A stretch of 36,083 bases of DNA from Streptomyces niger (GCF_000718305.1 NZ_JOFQ01000038.1:1-36083), one strand, 5' to 3'. Positions 17,936 to 31,960 are shown, counted from the stretch's first letter. The notes: a model not told the origin generated them from the letters alone. Translations and numbers: made by a program.

Positions 17936-17993
17936 TGGTCCTCTTGGCCTTCGTAAGGCCTCCTGGCCTTCGTATGGCCTGTTGACCTCCGTA
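17936..17993 (-). repeat. Three tandem 19-20 bp repeats upstream of dps
   Basis: On the minus strand, TACGGAGGTCAACAGGCCA (17993-17975), TACGAAGGCCAGGAGGCCT (17974-17956) and TACGAAGGCCAAGAGGACCA (17955-17936) follow without gaps. Each copy starts TACGRAGGYCA. Parts such as GGCCTTACGAAGGCC are also inverted repeats. The array ends 27 bases before the dps start codon, a position suited to a multi-site operator or a leader RNA structure. Confidence 0.65.
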
Positions 17994-18062
17994 TAAACGA
18001 TGCCTCACCGCAGAAAATGCCGCAGTTCGGGCAACAGGCCCTTCGCGCCACATATCCAACGC

Positions 18063-18098
18063 GAAGACCCTGGAGGGCGAGTGCCCTCCAGGGTCTTC
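18063..18098 (-). terminator. Strong hairpin terminator downstream of clgR
   Basis: A perfect 16-bp stem (GAAGACCCTGGAGGGC and its complement) is closed by a 4-base loop (18079-18082). It begins 22 bases after the clgR stop. The flanks are not T-rich, as is common for Streptomyces terminators. It should separate clgR transcription from dps. Confidence 0.75.
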
Positions 18099-18119
18099 TT
18101 CATGCATCGAACCGAACGG

Positions 18120-18503
18120 TCAGGCCGCTACGACATCCACGGCCTCCGCCGGAGCCTTGATCGTCACGCGCTCTTCGGGGACGCCCGTCAGAGAAGCGAC
18201 GGACACCGCGTTGAACGTGGGGCGCACCGGTGCCGGCACCGGTTCGCTCGCGGCCGCGGACTGTGCCAGCTCCGCGAGCGCCAGCTCGTCGCTGACCTCC
18301 CGCATCAGCTCGGACATCCGTACGTCCAGCGCGTCACAGATCGCCGAGAGAAGTTCGGAGGAAGCCTCCTTCTGTCCCCTCTCGACCTCGGACAAGTAGC
18401 CGAGCGACACCCGGGCGGAGGAGGAGACCTCGCGCAGGGTGCGGCCTTGACGCTGACGCTGTCGGCGCAGCACGTCACCCAGCAGGCGACGGAGCAGAAT
18501 CAT
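18120..18503 (-). CDS. clgR: ClgR-type helix-turn-helix regulator of Clp protease genes
   Basis: This 127-residue XRE-family activator has its helix-turn-helix at about residues 20-50 ([36 protein letters not shown]). It matches ClgR of Streptomyces and other actinobacteria, which activates clpP1P2, clpC and, in Streptomyces, lon. The protein ends VVAA; C-terminal alanines are known to make ClgR-type regulators substrates of the Clp protease they control, giving negative feedback. The ATG at 18501-18503 is preceded by GGAGGGAG. The cinA gene lies 109 bases upstream and a strong terminator lies downstream, so clgR is probably read from its own promoter and possibly from the upstream operon. 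Confidence 0.9.
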   Translation of the reverse strand: MILLRRLLGDVLRRQRQRQGRTLREVSSSARVSLGYLSEVERGQKEASSELLSAICDALDVRMSELMREVSDELALAELAQSAAASEPVPAPVRPTFNAVSVASLTGVPEERVTIKAPAEAVDVVAA

Positions 18504-18612
18504 CGCTGGCTCCCTCCTCGGACCTCGGATCCGGATCCATCTCGCCCCACCGTACCGCCTCGGGCGTCAGCCGTGCCGGGAGCGAGTTCGTGTTCACTCA
18601 GGGCTGTAAACA

Positions 18613-19224
18613 TCAGATACCCCCGTGATGTTCCGTATCCTTTGCCCGCGCATTTTCTGTCAGTTCGCTCAACAGCAGATCCACTGCTGCGGTGACGCTG
18701 TCCCGACGGATCCGGTCGCGATCGCCGTGCAGCGCCAGTCGGCGCACATTTCCCTCACCGCCGGGCCCTTCGACCGCGACGTAGACCGTGCCGACCGGCT
18801 GCCCGTCCTGTGGGTCGGGGCCGGCGACCCCTGTGGTGGCAATACCCCAGTCGGCGCCGAGCACGCGTCGCACGCCCTGTGCCATTTGTCGGGCGACATC
18901 CGCGTCCACCGCACCACGAGTGGCCAGAAGCGCGCCGTCCACACCCAGTACGAGGCTCTTCAGTTCCGTCGCGTACGCCGTGACCGAGCCCCGGAAGCAC
19001 CGTGAGGCGCCGGGAACCGCGGTCAGCGCACCGGCCACCAGGCCGCCGGTGAGGGATTCGGCCACCGCCAGGGTCTGTCCGCGCCGGGCCAACGCCTCCA
19101 GCGCCCGCGCAGCGCCCTGCGGGTTCTCGGAGGCGCCGGGGTACCCGAGAGCCGCCGTACGGGCCTCAGCGGCCGCCCCAGCACCCTCCTGGGGCCCGTG
19201 CGCAGCCTCCGTACCACTGTTCAC
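18613..19224 (-). CDS. cinA: CinA C-terminal domain protein (nicotinamide-nucleotide amidase, PncC)
   Basis: This 203-residue protein consists of the CinA C-terminal (PncC) domain alone, with AVAESLTGGLVAGALTAVPGASRCFRGSVTAYA at about residues 53-85 and the TTGVAGPDPQDGQPVGTVYVAV stretch. PncC-type enzymes deamidate nicotinamide mononucleotide to nicotinate mononucleotide in pyridine-nucleotide recycling. The N-terminal COG1058 domain of full-length competence-damage CinA is absent. About 40 low-complexity residues precede the domain. The GTG start overlaps the pgsA stop by 4 bases (GTGA). Enzymatic role is inferred from the family. Confidence 0.92.
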   Translation of the reverse strand: MNSGTEAAHGPQEGAGAAAEARTAALGYPGASENPQGAARALEALARRGQTLAVAESLTGGLVAGALTAVPGASRCFRGSVTAYATELKSLVLGVDGALLATRGAVDADVARQMAQGVRRVLGADWGIATTGVAGPDPQDGQPVGTVYVAVEGPGGEGNVRRLALHGDRDRIRRDSVTAAVDLLLSELTENARAKDTEHHGGI

Positions 19225-19913
19225 CGTGCGGGCCCCCGGCCGGCGGACGTCTCACCGGACCGCTGCCGGAGGGCCTCCCGGGACTTCGCCAGTCCGGCCC
19301 GCCGCAGGACGACGGCCTGCTTCACGTAGTCCAGGCCCGTGACGACGGTCAGCACCACGGCCACCGCCATCACCCACCAGCGCAGGGTGGCCAGCGGGCC
19401 GGTCATCACCAGGACGTACATGCCGACGCCGACGCCCTGGGCGAGCGTCTTCATCTTGCCGCCGCGGCTCGCCGGGATGACGCCGTGCCGAATCACCCAG
19501 AAGCGCATCACGGTGATGCCCAGCTCCCGGAAGAGGATCACTCCGGTGACCCACCAGGGCAGGTCGCCGAGGATCGACAGGCAGATCAGCGCGGCCCCCA
19601 TGATCGCCTTGTCGGCTATCGGGTCGGCGATCTTGCCGAAGTCGGTGACCAGGTCGTACGCGCGCGCCAGGTGCCCGTCGAAGAGGTCGGTGATCATGGC
19701 GATGGCGAACGCGGCCCAGGCGAAGGAGCGCCATGCGGGGTCGTAGCCGTCGCCGTGCATCAGGAGCAGCACGAATGCCGGCACGAGGACCAGCCGCAGC
19801 ATCGTGAGGATGTTGGCGATGTTCCACAGCCCGGCCTGCCGCCGGACGGTCTTCGGCCGGCCGGCTCCGCCAGCAGCGGAAGCGCCGGCGGCGGAAGCCG
19901 GGACTCCGGTCAT
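19221..19913 (-). CDS. pgsA: CDP-diacylglycerol-glycerol-3-phosphate 3-phosphatidyltransferase
   Basis: This membrane enzyme transfers the phosphatidyl group from CDP-diacylglycerol to glycerol-3-phosphate (or, in some actinobacterial paralogues, another alcohol) in anionic phospholipid synthesis. The 230-residue protein carries a complete CDP-alcohol phosphotransferase motif: D76-x2-D79-G80-x2-A83-R84-x8-G93-x3-D97-x3-D101. Hydrophobic helices begin at about residue 30 ([22 protein letters not shown]). The N-terminal 25 residues are Ala/Gly-rich and cytoplasmic. It is coupled to rimO upstream (ATGA overlap) and cinA downstream (GTGA overlap). Confidence 0.93.
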   Translation of the reverse strand: MTGVPASAAGASAAGGAGRPKTVRRQAGLWNIANILTMLRLVLVPAFVLLLMHGDGYDPAWRSFAWAAFAIAMITDLFDGHLARAYDLVTDFGKIADPIADKAIMGAALICLSILGDLPWWVTGVILFRELGITVMRFWVIRHGVIPASRGGKMKTLAQGVGVGMYVLVMTGPLATLRWWVMAVAVVLTVVTGLDYVKQAVVLRRAGLAKSREALRQRSGETSAGRGPAR

Positions 19914-21406
19914 CTGGCCGCCTCCTCGGGACAGCCGGCGCCGTGCTCGGCGCCGAGCGGCAGCGGCTCCGCCACGAGGTCCACGCCCTCGGTCGCCACC
20001 ACCTTTGCTTCGACCATACGACCCGGAACCAGGTCCCGGCCGCCCGTGAGCAGGGTGACGCCGTCGGTCTCCGGCGCCTGGTGCGCGGCGCGGCCGACCA
20101 CCCCGTCCTCGTCGTCGACCCGGTCGACCATGACGGTGAGGGTCTCGCCCAGGCGCTCCTCGGCGCGCTGCGCGGTCAGCTCCTCGGCCAGCCGGGACAG
20201 GTGCGCCAGCCGCTCCGCCACCGCGTCGGGGTCGAGCTTGTTCTCGTAGCCGGCCGCCTCGGTGCCGTCCTCGTCGGAGTAGCCGAAGACGCCGATGGCG
20301 TCGAGTCTCGCCTCACTGATGAAGCGTTCCAGCTCGGCGAAGTCCTCCTCGGTCTCGCCGGGGAAGCCGACGATGAAGTTGGAGCGGGCGCCGGCCTGCG
20401 GCGCCTTCGTACGGATCTGGGCCAGCAGGTCCAGGAAGCGCTCGGTGTCACCGAAGCGGCGCATCGCGCGCAGCACACCGGGGGCCGAGTGCTGGAAGGA
20501 CAGGTCGAAGTAGGGCGCGACCTTGTCCGTACCGGTCAGCACGTCGATCAGGCCCGGCCGCATCTCGGCGGGCTGGAGGTAGCTGACCCGGATGCGCTCG
20601 ATGCCGTCGACCGCGGCCAGCTCCGGCAGCAGCGTCTCCAGGAGGCGGATGTCGCCGAGGTCCTTGCCGTACGAGGTGTTGTTCTCGGAGACCAGCATGA
20701 CCTCCTTCACACCCTGCTCGGCCAGCCAGCGGGTCTCCCCCAGCACGTCCGAGGGGCGGCGCGAGATGAAGGAGCCGCGGAAGGAGGGGATGGCACAGAA
20801 GGAGCAGCGTCGGTCGCACCCCGAGGCGAGCTTCACCGAGGCCACCGGGTTGTTCCCCAGGCGGCGGCGGAGCGGGGCGCGCGGCCCGGAGGCGGGCGCG
20901 ACGCCCTCGGGCAGGTCCTCGGGGGCGGAGGCGAGAGCGTCGCCGTGGCCGGGGAGCGCGACATCGGAGCCCTGGCGCTCGGCCGGGCTGATCGGCAGCA
21001 GCTTGCGCCGGTCACGGGGGGCGTGGGCCTCGACGTTCCCGCCGCTCAGGATGGTCTGCAGACGGCCGGAGATGTCGGTGTAGTCGTCGAACCCGAGCAC
21101 GCCGTCGGCCTCGGGCAGCGCCTCGGCCAGCTCCTTGCCGTACCGCTCGGCCATGCAGCCCACGGCGACGACGGCCTGGGTGCGGCCGTGGTCCTTCAGG
21201 TCGTTGGCTTCCAGCAGGGCGTCGACGGAATCCTTCTTGGCGGCCTCGACGAATCCACAGGTGTTGACGACGGCGACATCGGCTTCGGCGGCTTCCTCGA
21301 CGAGCTCCCAGCCGTCCGCTGCCAGGCGGCCTGCGAGCTCCTCCGAGTCCACCTCGTTACGGGCGCAGCCAAGAGTGACAAGGGCGACGGTACGGCGTTC
21401 GGGCAT
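19910..21406 (-). CDS. rimO: Ribosomal protein S12 methylthiotransferase RimO
   Basis: RimO is a radical-SAM methylthiotransferase that modifies the conserved aspartate of ribosomal protein S12. The 498-residue protein has the N-terminal UPF0004 domain with cluster ligands C14, C50 and C84, and the radical-SAM cluster C197-x3-C201-x2-C204 in [17 protein letters not shown], the RimO rather than MiaB form. A TRAM domain closes the C-terminus. A Pro/Ala/Arg-rich insert of about 45 residues precedes the radical-SAM core. The start is the ATG 21404-21406; the open frame extends 17 codons upstream, but the family start is [20 protein letters not shown] lies 7 bases upstream, suggesting a leaderless mRNA. 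Confidence 0.95.
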   Translation of the reverse strand: MPERRTVALVTLGCARNEVDSEELAGRLAADGWELVEEAAEADVAVVNTCGFVEAAKKDSVDALLEANDLKDHGRTQAVVAVGCMAERYGKELAEALPEADGVLGFDDYTDISGRLQTILSGGNVEAHAPRDRRKLLPISPAERQGSDVALPGHGDALASAPEDLPEGVAPASGPRAPLRRRLGNNPVASVKLASGCDRRCSFCAIPSFRGSFISRRPSDVLGETRWLAEQGVKEVMLVSENNTSYGKDLGDIRLLETLLPELAAVDGIERIRVSYLQPAEMRPGLIDVLTGTDKVAPYFDLSFQHSAPGVLRAMRRFGDTERFLDLLAQIRTKAPQAGARSNFIVGFPGETEEDFAELERFISEARLDAIGVFGYSDEDGTEAAGYENKLDPDAVAERLAHLSRLAEELTAQRAEERLGETLTVMVDRVDDEDGVVGRAAHQAPETDGVTLLTGGRDLVPGRMVEAKVVATEGVDLVAEPLPLGAEHGAGCPEEAAR

Positions 21407-21546
21407 GGGGCTCAGCCTACTTCGTCCCGGACGTCCCCATGTCTGGCAGGGTTCCATGGACGGCCTCGCGCCCCGGACAGACGGCCGCCCGCCGCCTCTT
21501 CCCGAGAGGTGGCGGGCGCATTCCCCGGAAGGCGGCCGGCGCGCGG

Positions 21547-22350
21547 TCAGCCCGCCTGCGGATCACCCGGGGTGTAGCTCAGCCGCTCCACGGAGCCCTT
21601 GTCGCCGATTTCCTTGATCTCTTTGCCGTTGACGTACAGCTGTACGGCTCCGGCATTGCCGACGACGAGATCGATCCGCTTCTTGTCGCTGAAGGTCTTG
21701 GACTCGCCCTTGCGGAGCAGGCCGTCCTCCAGGAGCTTGCCGTTGGCGTCCTTGGCGGAGACCCAGCTCTGTCCGTCACGTGCGGTGATCTTGATGGTCA
21801 CCTTGTCCTTCGGCAGCCCGGCGATGGCGCTGTCGGAGGGGTCGGGCTTGGGGTCGGCGGGCTTGGTCCTGGTCGGGGACGGCTTGACGGACGGGCTCTC
21901 GCCGACGTTCCCGTCGGCGACCGAGGCCTCCTGGCTCCGGTCACCGTCGCTGAACAGCGTGAAACCGACGAAACCGACCACGGCGACGATGGCGGCGACC
22001 ATGGCCGCCGTCCAGTTCGGCCGCCGCGGCTCGGGACGGATACGTTCCGCCTCGAAGAGCGGCGCCGCCGGGGTCGGCGCGGGCCGACCGCCGTGCTCGG
22101 CGTCGTACTGGGCGATCAGCGGGGCCGGATCCAGCCCTACCGCACGCGCGAGTGTTCGAATGTGACCACGGGCGTACACGTCTCCGCCGCAACGCGAGAA
22201 ATCTTCCTGCTCGATCGCGTGCACGATGGGGATGCGCACCCGCGTGGTCGTACTGATCTCGTCGACGGTCAGTCCGGCGTCGACGCGGGCCTGCTGGAGG
22301 ACTCGACCGACGGAAGGCCGGTCGTCTTCAGGGGAGTTGCCGATGGACAC
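21547..22350 (-). CDS. RodZ-like helix-turn-helix membrane protein (DUF4115)
   Basis: This 267-residue single-pass membrane protein has a cytoplasmic RodZ-type helix-turn-helix domain at residues 13-85 ([20 protein letters not shown], and [26 protein letters not shown]), one transmembrane segment at about 113-133, a Pro/Lys/Asp-rich extracellular linker and a C-terminal DUF4115 beta domain ending [14 protein letters not shown]. RodZ links MreB to the cell-wall elongation machinery in rods; the role in apically growing Streptomyces is not established. The GTG at 22348-22350 is the family start, with a weak GAAAGG ribosome site. It lies between ftsK and rimO on the same strand, with its own probable promoter. 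Confidence 0.88.
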   Translation of the reverse strand: MSIGNSPEDDRPSVGRVLQQARVDAGLTVDEISTTTRVRIPIVHAIEQEDFSRCGGDVYARGHIRTLARAVGLDPAPLIAQYDAEHGGRPAPTPAAPLFEAERIRPEPRRPNWTAAMVAAIVAVVGFVGFTLFSDGDRSQEASVADGNVGESPSVKPSPTRTKPADPKPDPSDSAIAGLPKDKVTIKITARDGQSWVSAKDANGKLLEDGLLRKGESKTFSDKKRIDLVVGNAGAVQLYVNGKEIKEIGDKGSVERLSYTPGDPQAG

Positions 22351-22390
22351 GGGGGCGCCTTTCGAGCGTGTAGCCACCTGCTGGATGTTC

Positions 22391-22421
22391 AGTCTAGGGG
22401 TGTACCGAAAGGGTCGGGCAA
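22391..22421 (-). promoter_or_regulatory. Probable promoter of the RodZ-like gene
   Basis: Minus strand: -35 TTGCCC (22416-22421), 19-bp spacer, -10 TAGACT (22391-22396). This would start transcription about 35 bases before the GTG at 22350. The spacer is a little long. The rest of the 214-base gap to ftsK (22351-22564) shows no gene and no convincing terminator. Confidence 0.4.
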
Positions 22422-22564
22422 GCGGGAGAGCGGACTTTGTACGCCATCGGTAGACCCCCCGGACCTGGCCGGGGACCCGACGGGCGCGCATCGCGCCGTC
22501 TCTTCCCTCAACTTGACGTATGGGCAGAAGAAACGGTTGCTTGCGATCTCTTTCGAGTGACTTG

Positions 22565-25333
22565 TCAGTGAGCCTCCCCCCGAATGACGGCGAGCACTCC
22601 TTCCAAATCGTCCGGCTTCACCAGTACATCGCGCGCCTTGGAACCCTCGCTGGGTCCCACGATGTCCCTCGACTCCATCAGGTCCATCAGTCGCCCGGCC
22701 TTCGCGAACCCCACCCGCAGCTTGCGCTGCAGCATCGACGTGGATCCGAACTGGGTGGAGACGACCAGCTCAGCGGCCTGGCACAGCAGGTCCAGGTCGT
22801 CGCCGATGTCCTCGTCGATCTCCTTCTTCCTGCTCTGCCCGACCGTGACGTCGTCCCGGAAGACCGGAGCCATCTGCTCCTTGCAGTGCCGGACCACCGC
22901 GGCGACCTCCGCCTCCTGCACGAAGGCGCCCTGCATACGGGTCGGCTTGCTCGCCCCCATCGGCAGGAACAGGCTGTCACCCTTTCCGATGAGCTTCTCC
23001 GCGCCCGGCTGGTCCAGGATGACCCGGCTGTCCGCCAGCGAGGAGGTCGCGAAGGCGAGCCGCGACGGCACGTTCGCCTTGATCAGACCCGTCACCACGT
23101 CGACCGACGGGCGCTGCGTCGCCAGCACCAGATGGATGCCGGCCGCACGCGCCAGCTGGGTGATGCGGACGATGGAGTCTTCCACGTCCCGCGGCGCCAC
23201 CATCATCAGGTCCGCCAGCTCATCCACGATCACCAGCAGGTACGGATACGGCGACAGCTCGCGCTCGCTGCCCTCGGGGGCCGTCGCCTTGCCGCTGCGC
23301 ACCGCTTCGTTGAAGTCGTCGATGTGCCGGTACCCGTACGCCGCGAGGTCGTCGTAGCGCAGGTCCATCTCGCGCACCACCCACTGCAGCGCCTCGGCGG
23401 CCCGCTTGGGGTTGGTGATGATCGGCGTGATCAGGTGCGGAATGCCCTCGTACGCGGTCAGCTCGACCCGCTTGGGGTCGATCAGCACCATCCGTACGTC
23501 CTCCGGCGTGGCCCTGACCATCACCGAGGTGATCAGACAGTTGATGCAGGAGGACTTGCCGGAGCCGGTGGCACCCGCCACGAGGACGTGCGGCATCTTC
23601 GCGAGATTCGCCGAGACGTAGCCGCCCTCGACATCCTTGCCGAGCCCGACCACCATCGGGTGGTCGTCGCCCACCGCGTCCGCCGACCGCAGCACGTCCC
23701 CGAGGTTGACCATCTCGCGGTCGCTGTTGGGGATCTCGATGCCGACCGCCGACTTGCCCGGGATCGGGTTGATGATCCGCACGTCCGGGCTGGCCACCGC
23801 GTACGCGATGTTCTTCGCCAGCGCGGTGATCTTCTCGACCTTCACGCCCGGACCGAGCTCGATCTCGTACCGGGTGACCGTCGGTCCGCGGGTGAAGCCG
23901 GTGACCGCGGCGTCCACCTTGAACTCCTGGAACACCTTGGTCAGCGACTCGACCACCGCGTCGTTGGCGGCGCTGCGCGTCTTGCCCGGCCCGCCGCGCT
24001 CCATCAGCTCCAGCGAGGGCAGCGCGTACGTGATGTCGCCGGCGAGCTGGAGCTGCTCGGCGCGGGCCGGCAGGTCGCCGGTGGGTTCCGGGGCCTTCTT
24101 GGTGAAGTCCGGAACGCTGGCGGAGGGCGGGGCGGACGGCGCGGGCTCGGCGCCGCGCGCGGGCGGCACGGAGGTGTGCAGTCCCTTCGTCGCGCCGTCG
24201 GTGCCCTCGTGCTCGCCCCGGTCGCCCTTGATCCCGCTGCTGAGGTCCGCCACCACCGGCGAGGGCTGGATGCCGTGCAGCACCGCGCCGTCCAGATTGG
24301 CGGCGTACCCCGCGGCCACGTCCACCGCGTCCTGGGTGCGCGCGTGCTCCGGCTCGGCCGGCTCAGCGGCGCTCCGGCGCGGCTTGCGGCGCTTGGCGAG
24401 GGCGGCCTCCTCCGCGGCCTCGGGGGACCCTTCCAGGGCCTCGGAGCGGCTCCTGCGGCTCTTCCGGGCCGGCTCGGGCAGCGGCTCGTCGGCGAAGGCG
24501 TCGGCGTCCGGCTCGTACGTCTCCAGCAGACCCAGCCGGACGCCGAGCGCCTTGAAGCGCCGCGGGATGGCCGTGACCGGGGTGGCGGTGACCACCAGCA
24601 GGCCGAAGATCGTCACGAGCACCAGGAGGGCGACCGACAGGGTCTGCCCCACCATGAAGAGCAGCGGCTTGGACGCGGCCCAGCCGAGGTAGCCACCGGC
24701 GTCGCGCACGCCGGCGACGTCCTTCTGGTCGGGGGAACCGCACGCGATGGCGACCTGGCCGAGCACGCCGACGACCAGAGCCGACAGTCCGATGACGATC
24801 CGCCCGTTGGCCTCCGGCTGCTCCGGGCGGAAGAAGACGCGGGCGGCGATGCCGCCCACCAGTATCGGGACGAGCAGGTCGAGCCGGCCGAACGCGCCGG
24901 TGACCAGCATCTCCACGATGTCGCCGACCGGGCCGTTCAGGTTGGCCCAGGTGCCCGCCGCGATGATCAGGCCGAGGCCCAGCAGGGCGAGCGCCAGACC
25001 GTCCTTGCGGTGCGCGGGATCGAGGCTCTTCGCGCTGCGCCCCATGCTGCGGAAGAACCAGCCGACGCCGTGCGCCAGGCCCAGCCAGAGGGCGCGCACC
25101 GCGCGGTAGACGCCCCCGGTCGGGGACGGTGCGGGCTTCTTCGCCACCGCCTTCTTCGCCGGGGCCCGCTTCGCGGCCGCGGCCTTCTTCGGCGGTGCCT
25201 TCTTGGCCGCCGCCTTCTTGGCGGCGGGCGGCTTCGCTGCGGTCTTCTTCGCGGCGCCCCCGGGGCGCCCGGCGCGCTGCTTGGAGGGGCCCGCCGTGCT
25301 CTGGGAACCCTTGCCGGACGTACGTGAGGCCAT
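22565..25333 (-). CDS. ftsK: DNA translocase FtsK
   Basis: FtsK is a septum-anchored dsDNA motor that clears chromosomes from closing septa, in Streptomyces during sporulation. The 922-residue protein has a cytoplasmic N-terminal tail of about 70 residues made mostly of Lys, Ala and Pro (KKAAAKKAPPKKAAAAKRAPAKK), then membrane helices (for example DGLALALLGLGLIIAAGTWANL), an acidic/Pro-rich linker, and the motor with Walker A GATGSGKS at about 587-594, Walker B LLVIVDELADLMM, and the C-terminal gamma winged helix (STSMLQRKLRVGFAKAGRLMDLMES) that reads polarity sequences. The ATG at 25331-25333 has no Shine-Dalgarno, but TAACCT lies 7 bases upstream, so the mRNA may be leaderless. Confidence 0.96.
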   Translation of the reverse strand: MASRTSGKGSQSTAGPSKQRAGRPGGAAKKTAAKPPAAKKAAAKKAPPKKAAAAKRAPAKKAVAKKPAPSPTGGVYRAVRALWLGLAHGVGWFFRSMGRSAKSLDPAHRKDGLALALLGLGLIIAAGTWANLNGPVGDIVEMLVTGAFGRLDLLVPILVGGIAARVFFRPEQPEANGRIVIGLSALVVGVLGQVAIACGSPDQKDVAGVRDAGGYLGWAASKPLLFMVGQTLSVALLVLVTIFGLLVVTATPVTAIPRRFKALGVRLGLLETYEPDADAFADEPLPEPARKSRRSRSEALEGSPEAAEEAALAKRRKPRRSAAEPAEPEHARTQDAVDVAAGYAANLDGAVLHGIQPSPVVADLSSGIKGDRGEHEGTDGATKGLHTSVPPARGAEPAPSAPPSASVPDFTKKAPEPTGDLPARAEQLQLAGDITYALPSLELMERGGPGKTRSAANDAVVESLTKVFQEFKVDAAVTGFTRGPTVTRYEIELGPGVKVEKITALAKNIAYAVASPDVRIINPIPGKSAVGIEIPNSDREMVNLGDVLRSADAVGDDHPMVVGLGKDVEGGYVSANLAKMPHVLVAGATGSGKSSCINCLITSVMVRATPEDVRMVLIDPKRVELTAYEGIPHLITPIITNPKRAAEALQWVVREMDLRYDDLAAYGYRHIDDFNEAVRSGKATAPEGSERELSPYPYLLVIVDELADLMMVAPRDVEDSIVRITQLARAAGIHLVLATQRPSVDVVTGLIKANVPSRLAFATSSLADSRVILDQPGAEKLIGKGDSLFLPMGASKPTRMQGAFVQEAEVAAVVRHCKEQMAPVFRDDVTVGQSRKKEIDEDIGDDLDLLCQAAELVVSTQFGSTSMLQRKLRVGFAKAGRLMDLMESRDIVGPSEGSKARDVLVKPDDLEGVLAVIRGEAH

Positions 25334-25402
25334 GGTGACGAGGTTACAGGCGACACCCCGGAGTGACACGGGCGCTCGGCCCTTCACCCGTTCGTGTCGT
25401 AA

Positions 25403-25426
25403 CCAACGCGCCATATGGGCGGTTGG
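25403..25426. promoter_or_regulatory. 24-bp imperfect palindrome in the ftsK upstream region
   Basis: The half-sites CCAACGCGCCAT and ATGGGCGGTTGG are complementary at 10 of 12 positions and centre on CATATG. The site lies 70 bases upstream of the ftsK start and is the most AT-rich spot in a 191-base gap (25334-25524) that otherwise holds no gene. It could bind a dimeric regulator of ftsK; which one is unknown. Confidence 0.45.
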
Positions 25427-25524
25427 CCCACTTCGGACCCAACACCCGGGACTGCGCCGGGAGCTGCTGCCGGGTCAGCTTCCGTACGGCGTCGCGCCGA
25501 TGCCGTACGGGCCGCCCGACGGCG

Positions 25525-26208
25525 TCAGTTCTGCGTCGGTACGGACGGCGTGTCGCTGTTGCCCGCGCCCGGTTCCAGGGCGTCCAGCGCGCGACGCAGT
25601 CCGGTCAGCTTCCGCTCCAGATGCGCGGCCGTCGCCACGGCGGCGGCGTCCGCCGACTCGTCCAACTGCTTGGACAGCGCCTCGGCCTGCTCCTCGACCG
25701 CCGCCAGCCGCGCGGAGAGCTCCGCGAGCAGCCCCGCGGCCTCCTTGGCGTCCTCGCCGCCGGCCGGCTGGCCGCCTTCGAGCTGGAGCCGCAGCAGCGA
25801 CGCCTGCTCGCGCAGCTTGACGTTCTTCATGTACAGCTCGACGAAGACCGAGACCTTGGCGCGCAGCACCCACGGGTCGAACGGCTTGGAGATGTAGTCG
25901 ACCGCACCGGCCGCGTAGCCGCGGAAGGTGTGGTGCGGGCCGTGGTTGATCGCCGTGAGGAAGATGATCGGGATGTCCCGGGTCCGCTCGCGCCGCTTGA
26001 TGTGCGCCGCCGTCTCGAAACCGTCCATTCCCGGCATCTGCACGTCGAGCAGAATCACCGCGAAATCGTCGGTGAGCAGCGCCTTGAGCGCCTCCTCCCC
26101 GGACGATGCCCGCACCAGCGTCTGATCGAGCGCAGAGAGGATCGCCTCCAGCGCCAGCAGATTCTCCGGCCGGTCATCGACCAGGAGGATCTTGGCCTTC
26201 TGCACCAT
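25525..26208 (-). CDS. osaB: Response regulator OsaB (receiver plus coiled coil)
   Basis: This 227-residue response regulator has an N-terminal receiver with D11/D12, phospho-acceptor D55 (LLDVQMPGMDG), T85 and K108 (ISKPFDP). Residues about 120-215 are a heptad-rich coiled coil (LLRLQLEGG..., LLAELSARLAAVEEQAEALSKQLDES) instead of a DNA-binding domain. In S. coelicolor OsaB is the partner of the OsaA kinase and is needed for development under osmotic stress. It lies downstream of osaA on the same strand, 253 bases away. GGAGGA 7 bases before the ATG at 26208 fixes the start; the open frame runs 69 codons further upstream, where an ATG at 26292 is a weaker alternative. Confidence 0.88.
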   Translation of the reverse strand: MVQKAKILLVDDRPENLLALEAILSALDQTLVRASSGEEALKALLTDDFAVILLDVQMPGMDGFETAAHIKRRERTRDIPIIFLTAINHGPHHTFRGYAAGAVDYISKPFDPWVLRAKVSVFVELYMKNVKLREQASLLRLQLEGGQPAGGEDAKEAAGLLAELSARLAAVEEQAEALSKQLDESADAAAVATAAHLERKLTGLRRALDALEPGAGNSDTPSVPTQN

Positions 26209-26309
26209 GGCCCGTCCTCCTCGCCCCGGCACTCCACCGGACGCCGCCCCAGGGGACGGCTCCGTCATGCCGCCCGTACTTGTGCCGGTCATGGTAGCCG
26301 CACCCCGCC

Positions 26310-26340
26310 TGTCACCACACCCTGTCACCGCTATGTCACC
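26310..26340 (-). promoter_or_regulatory. Three GGTGACA direct repeats between osaA and osaB
   Basis: TGTCACC occurs on the plus strand at 26310-26316, 26323-26329 and 26334-26340 (GGTGACA on the minus strand), with start-to-start spacings of 13 and 11 bases. The cluster is about 100-130 bases upstream of the osaB start, suitable for an operator. The rest of the 253-base gap (26209-26461) shows no gene or hairpin terminator. Confidence 0.45.
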
Positions 26341-26461
26341 GTGCACGTAGCAGAAACGCAGCAGGAGACCAGAAGGTTCCCCGAATACCGTGCTCCCACA
26401 CGTCCGCGACCACACTCAGTCAGCATAGGGCCCAAGATCCGGTCTCTCTGTGCACGTCCCG

Positions 26462-31960
<5,499 letters not shown>

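Noticed and set aside
22520..25327. 935-codon open frame antisense to ftsK
   Set aside because: FtsK motifs are unambiguous on the minus strand; the antisense product is a composition artefact.
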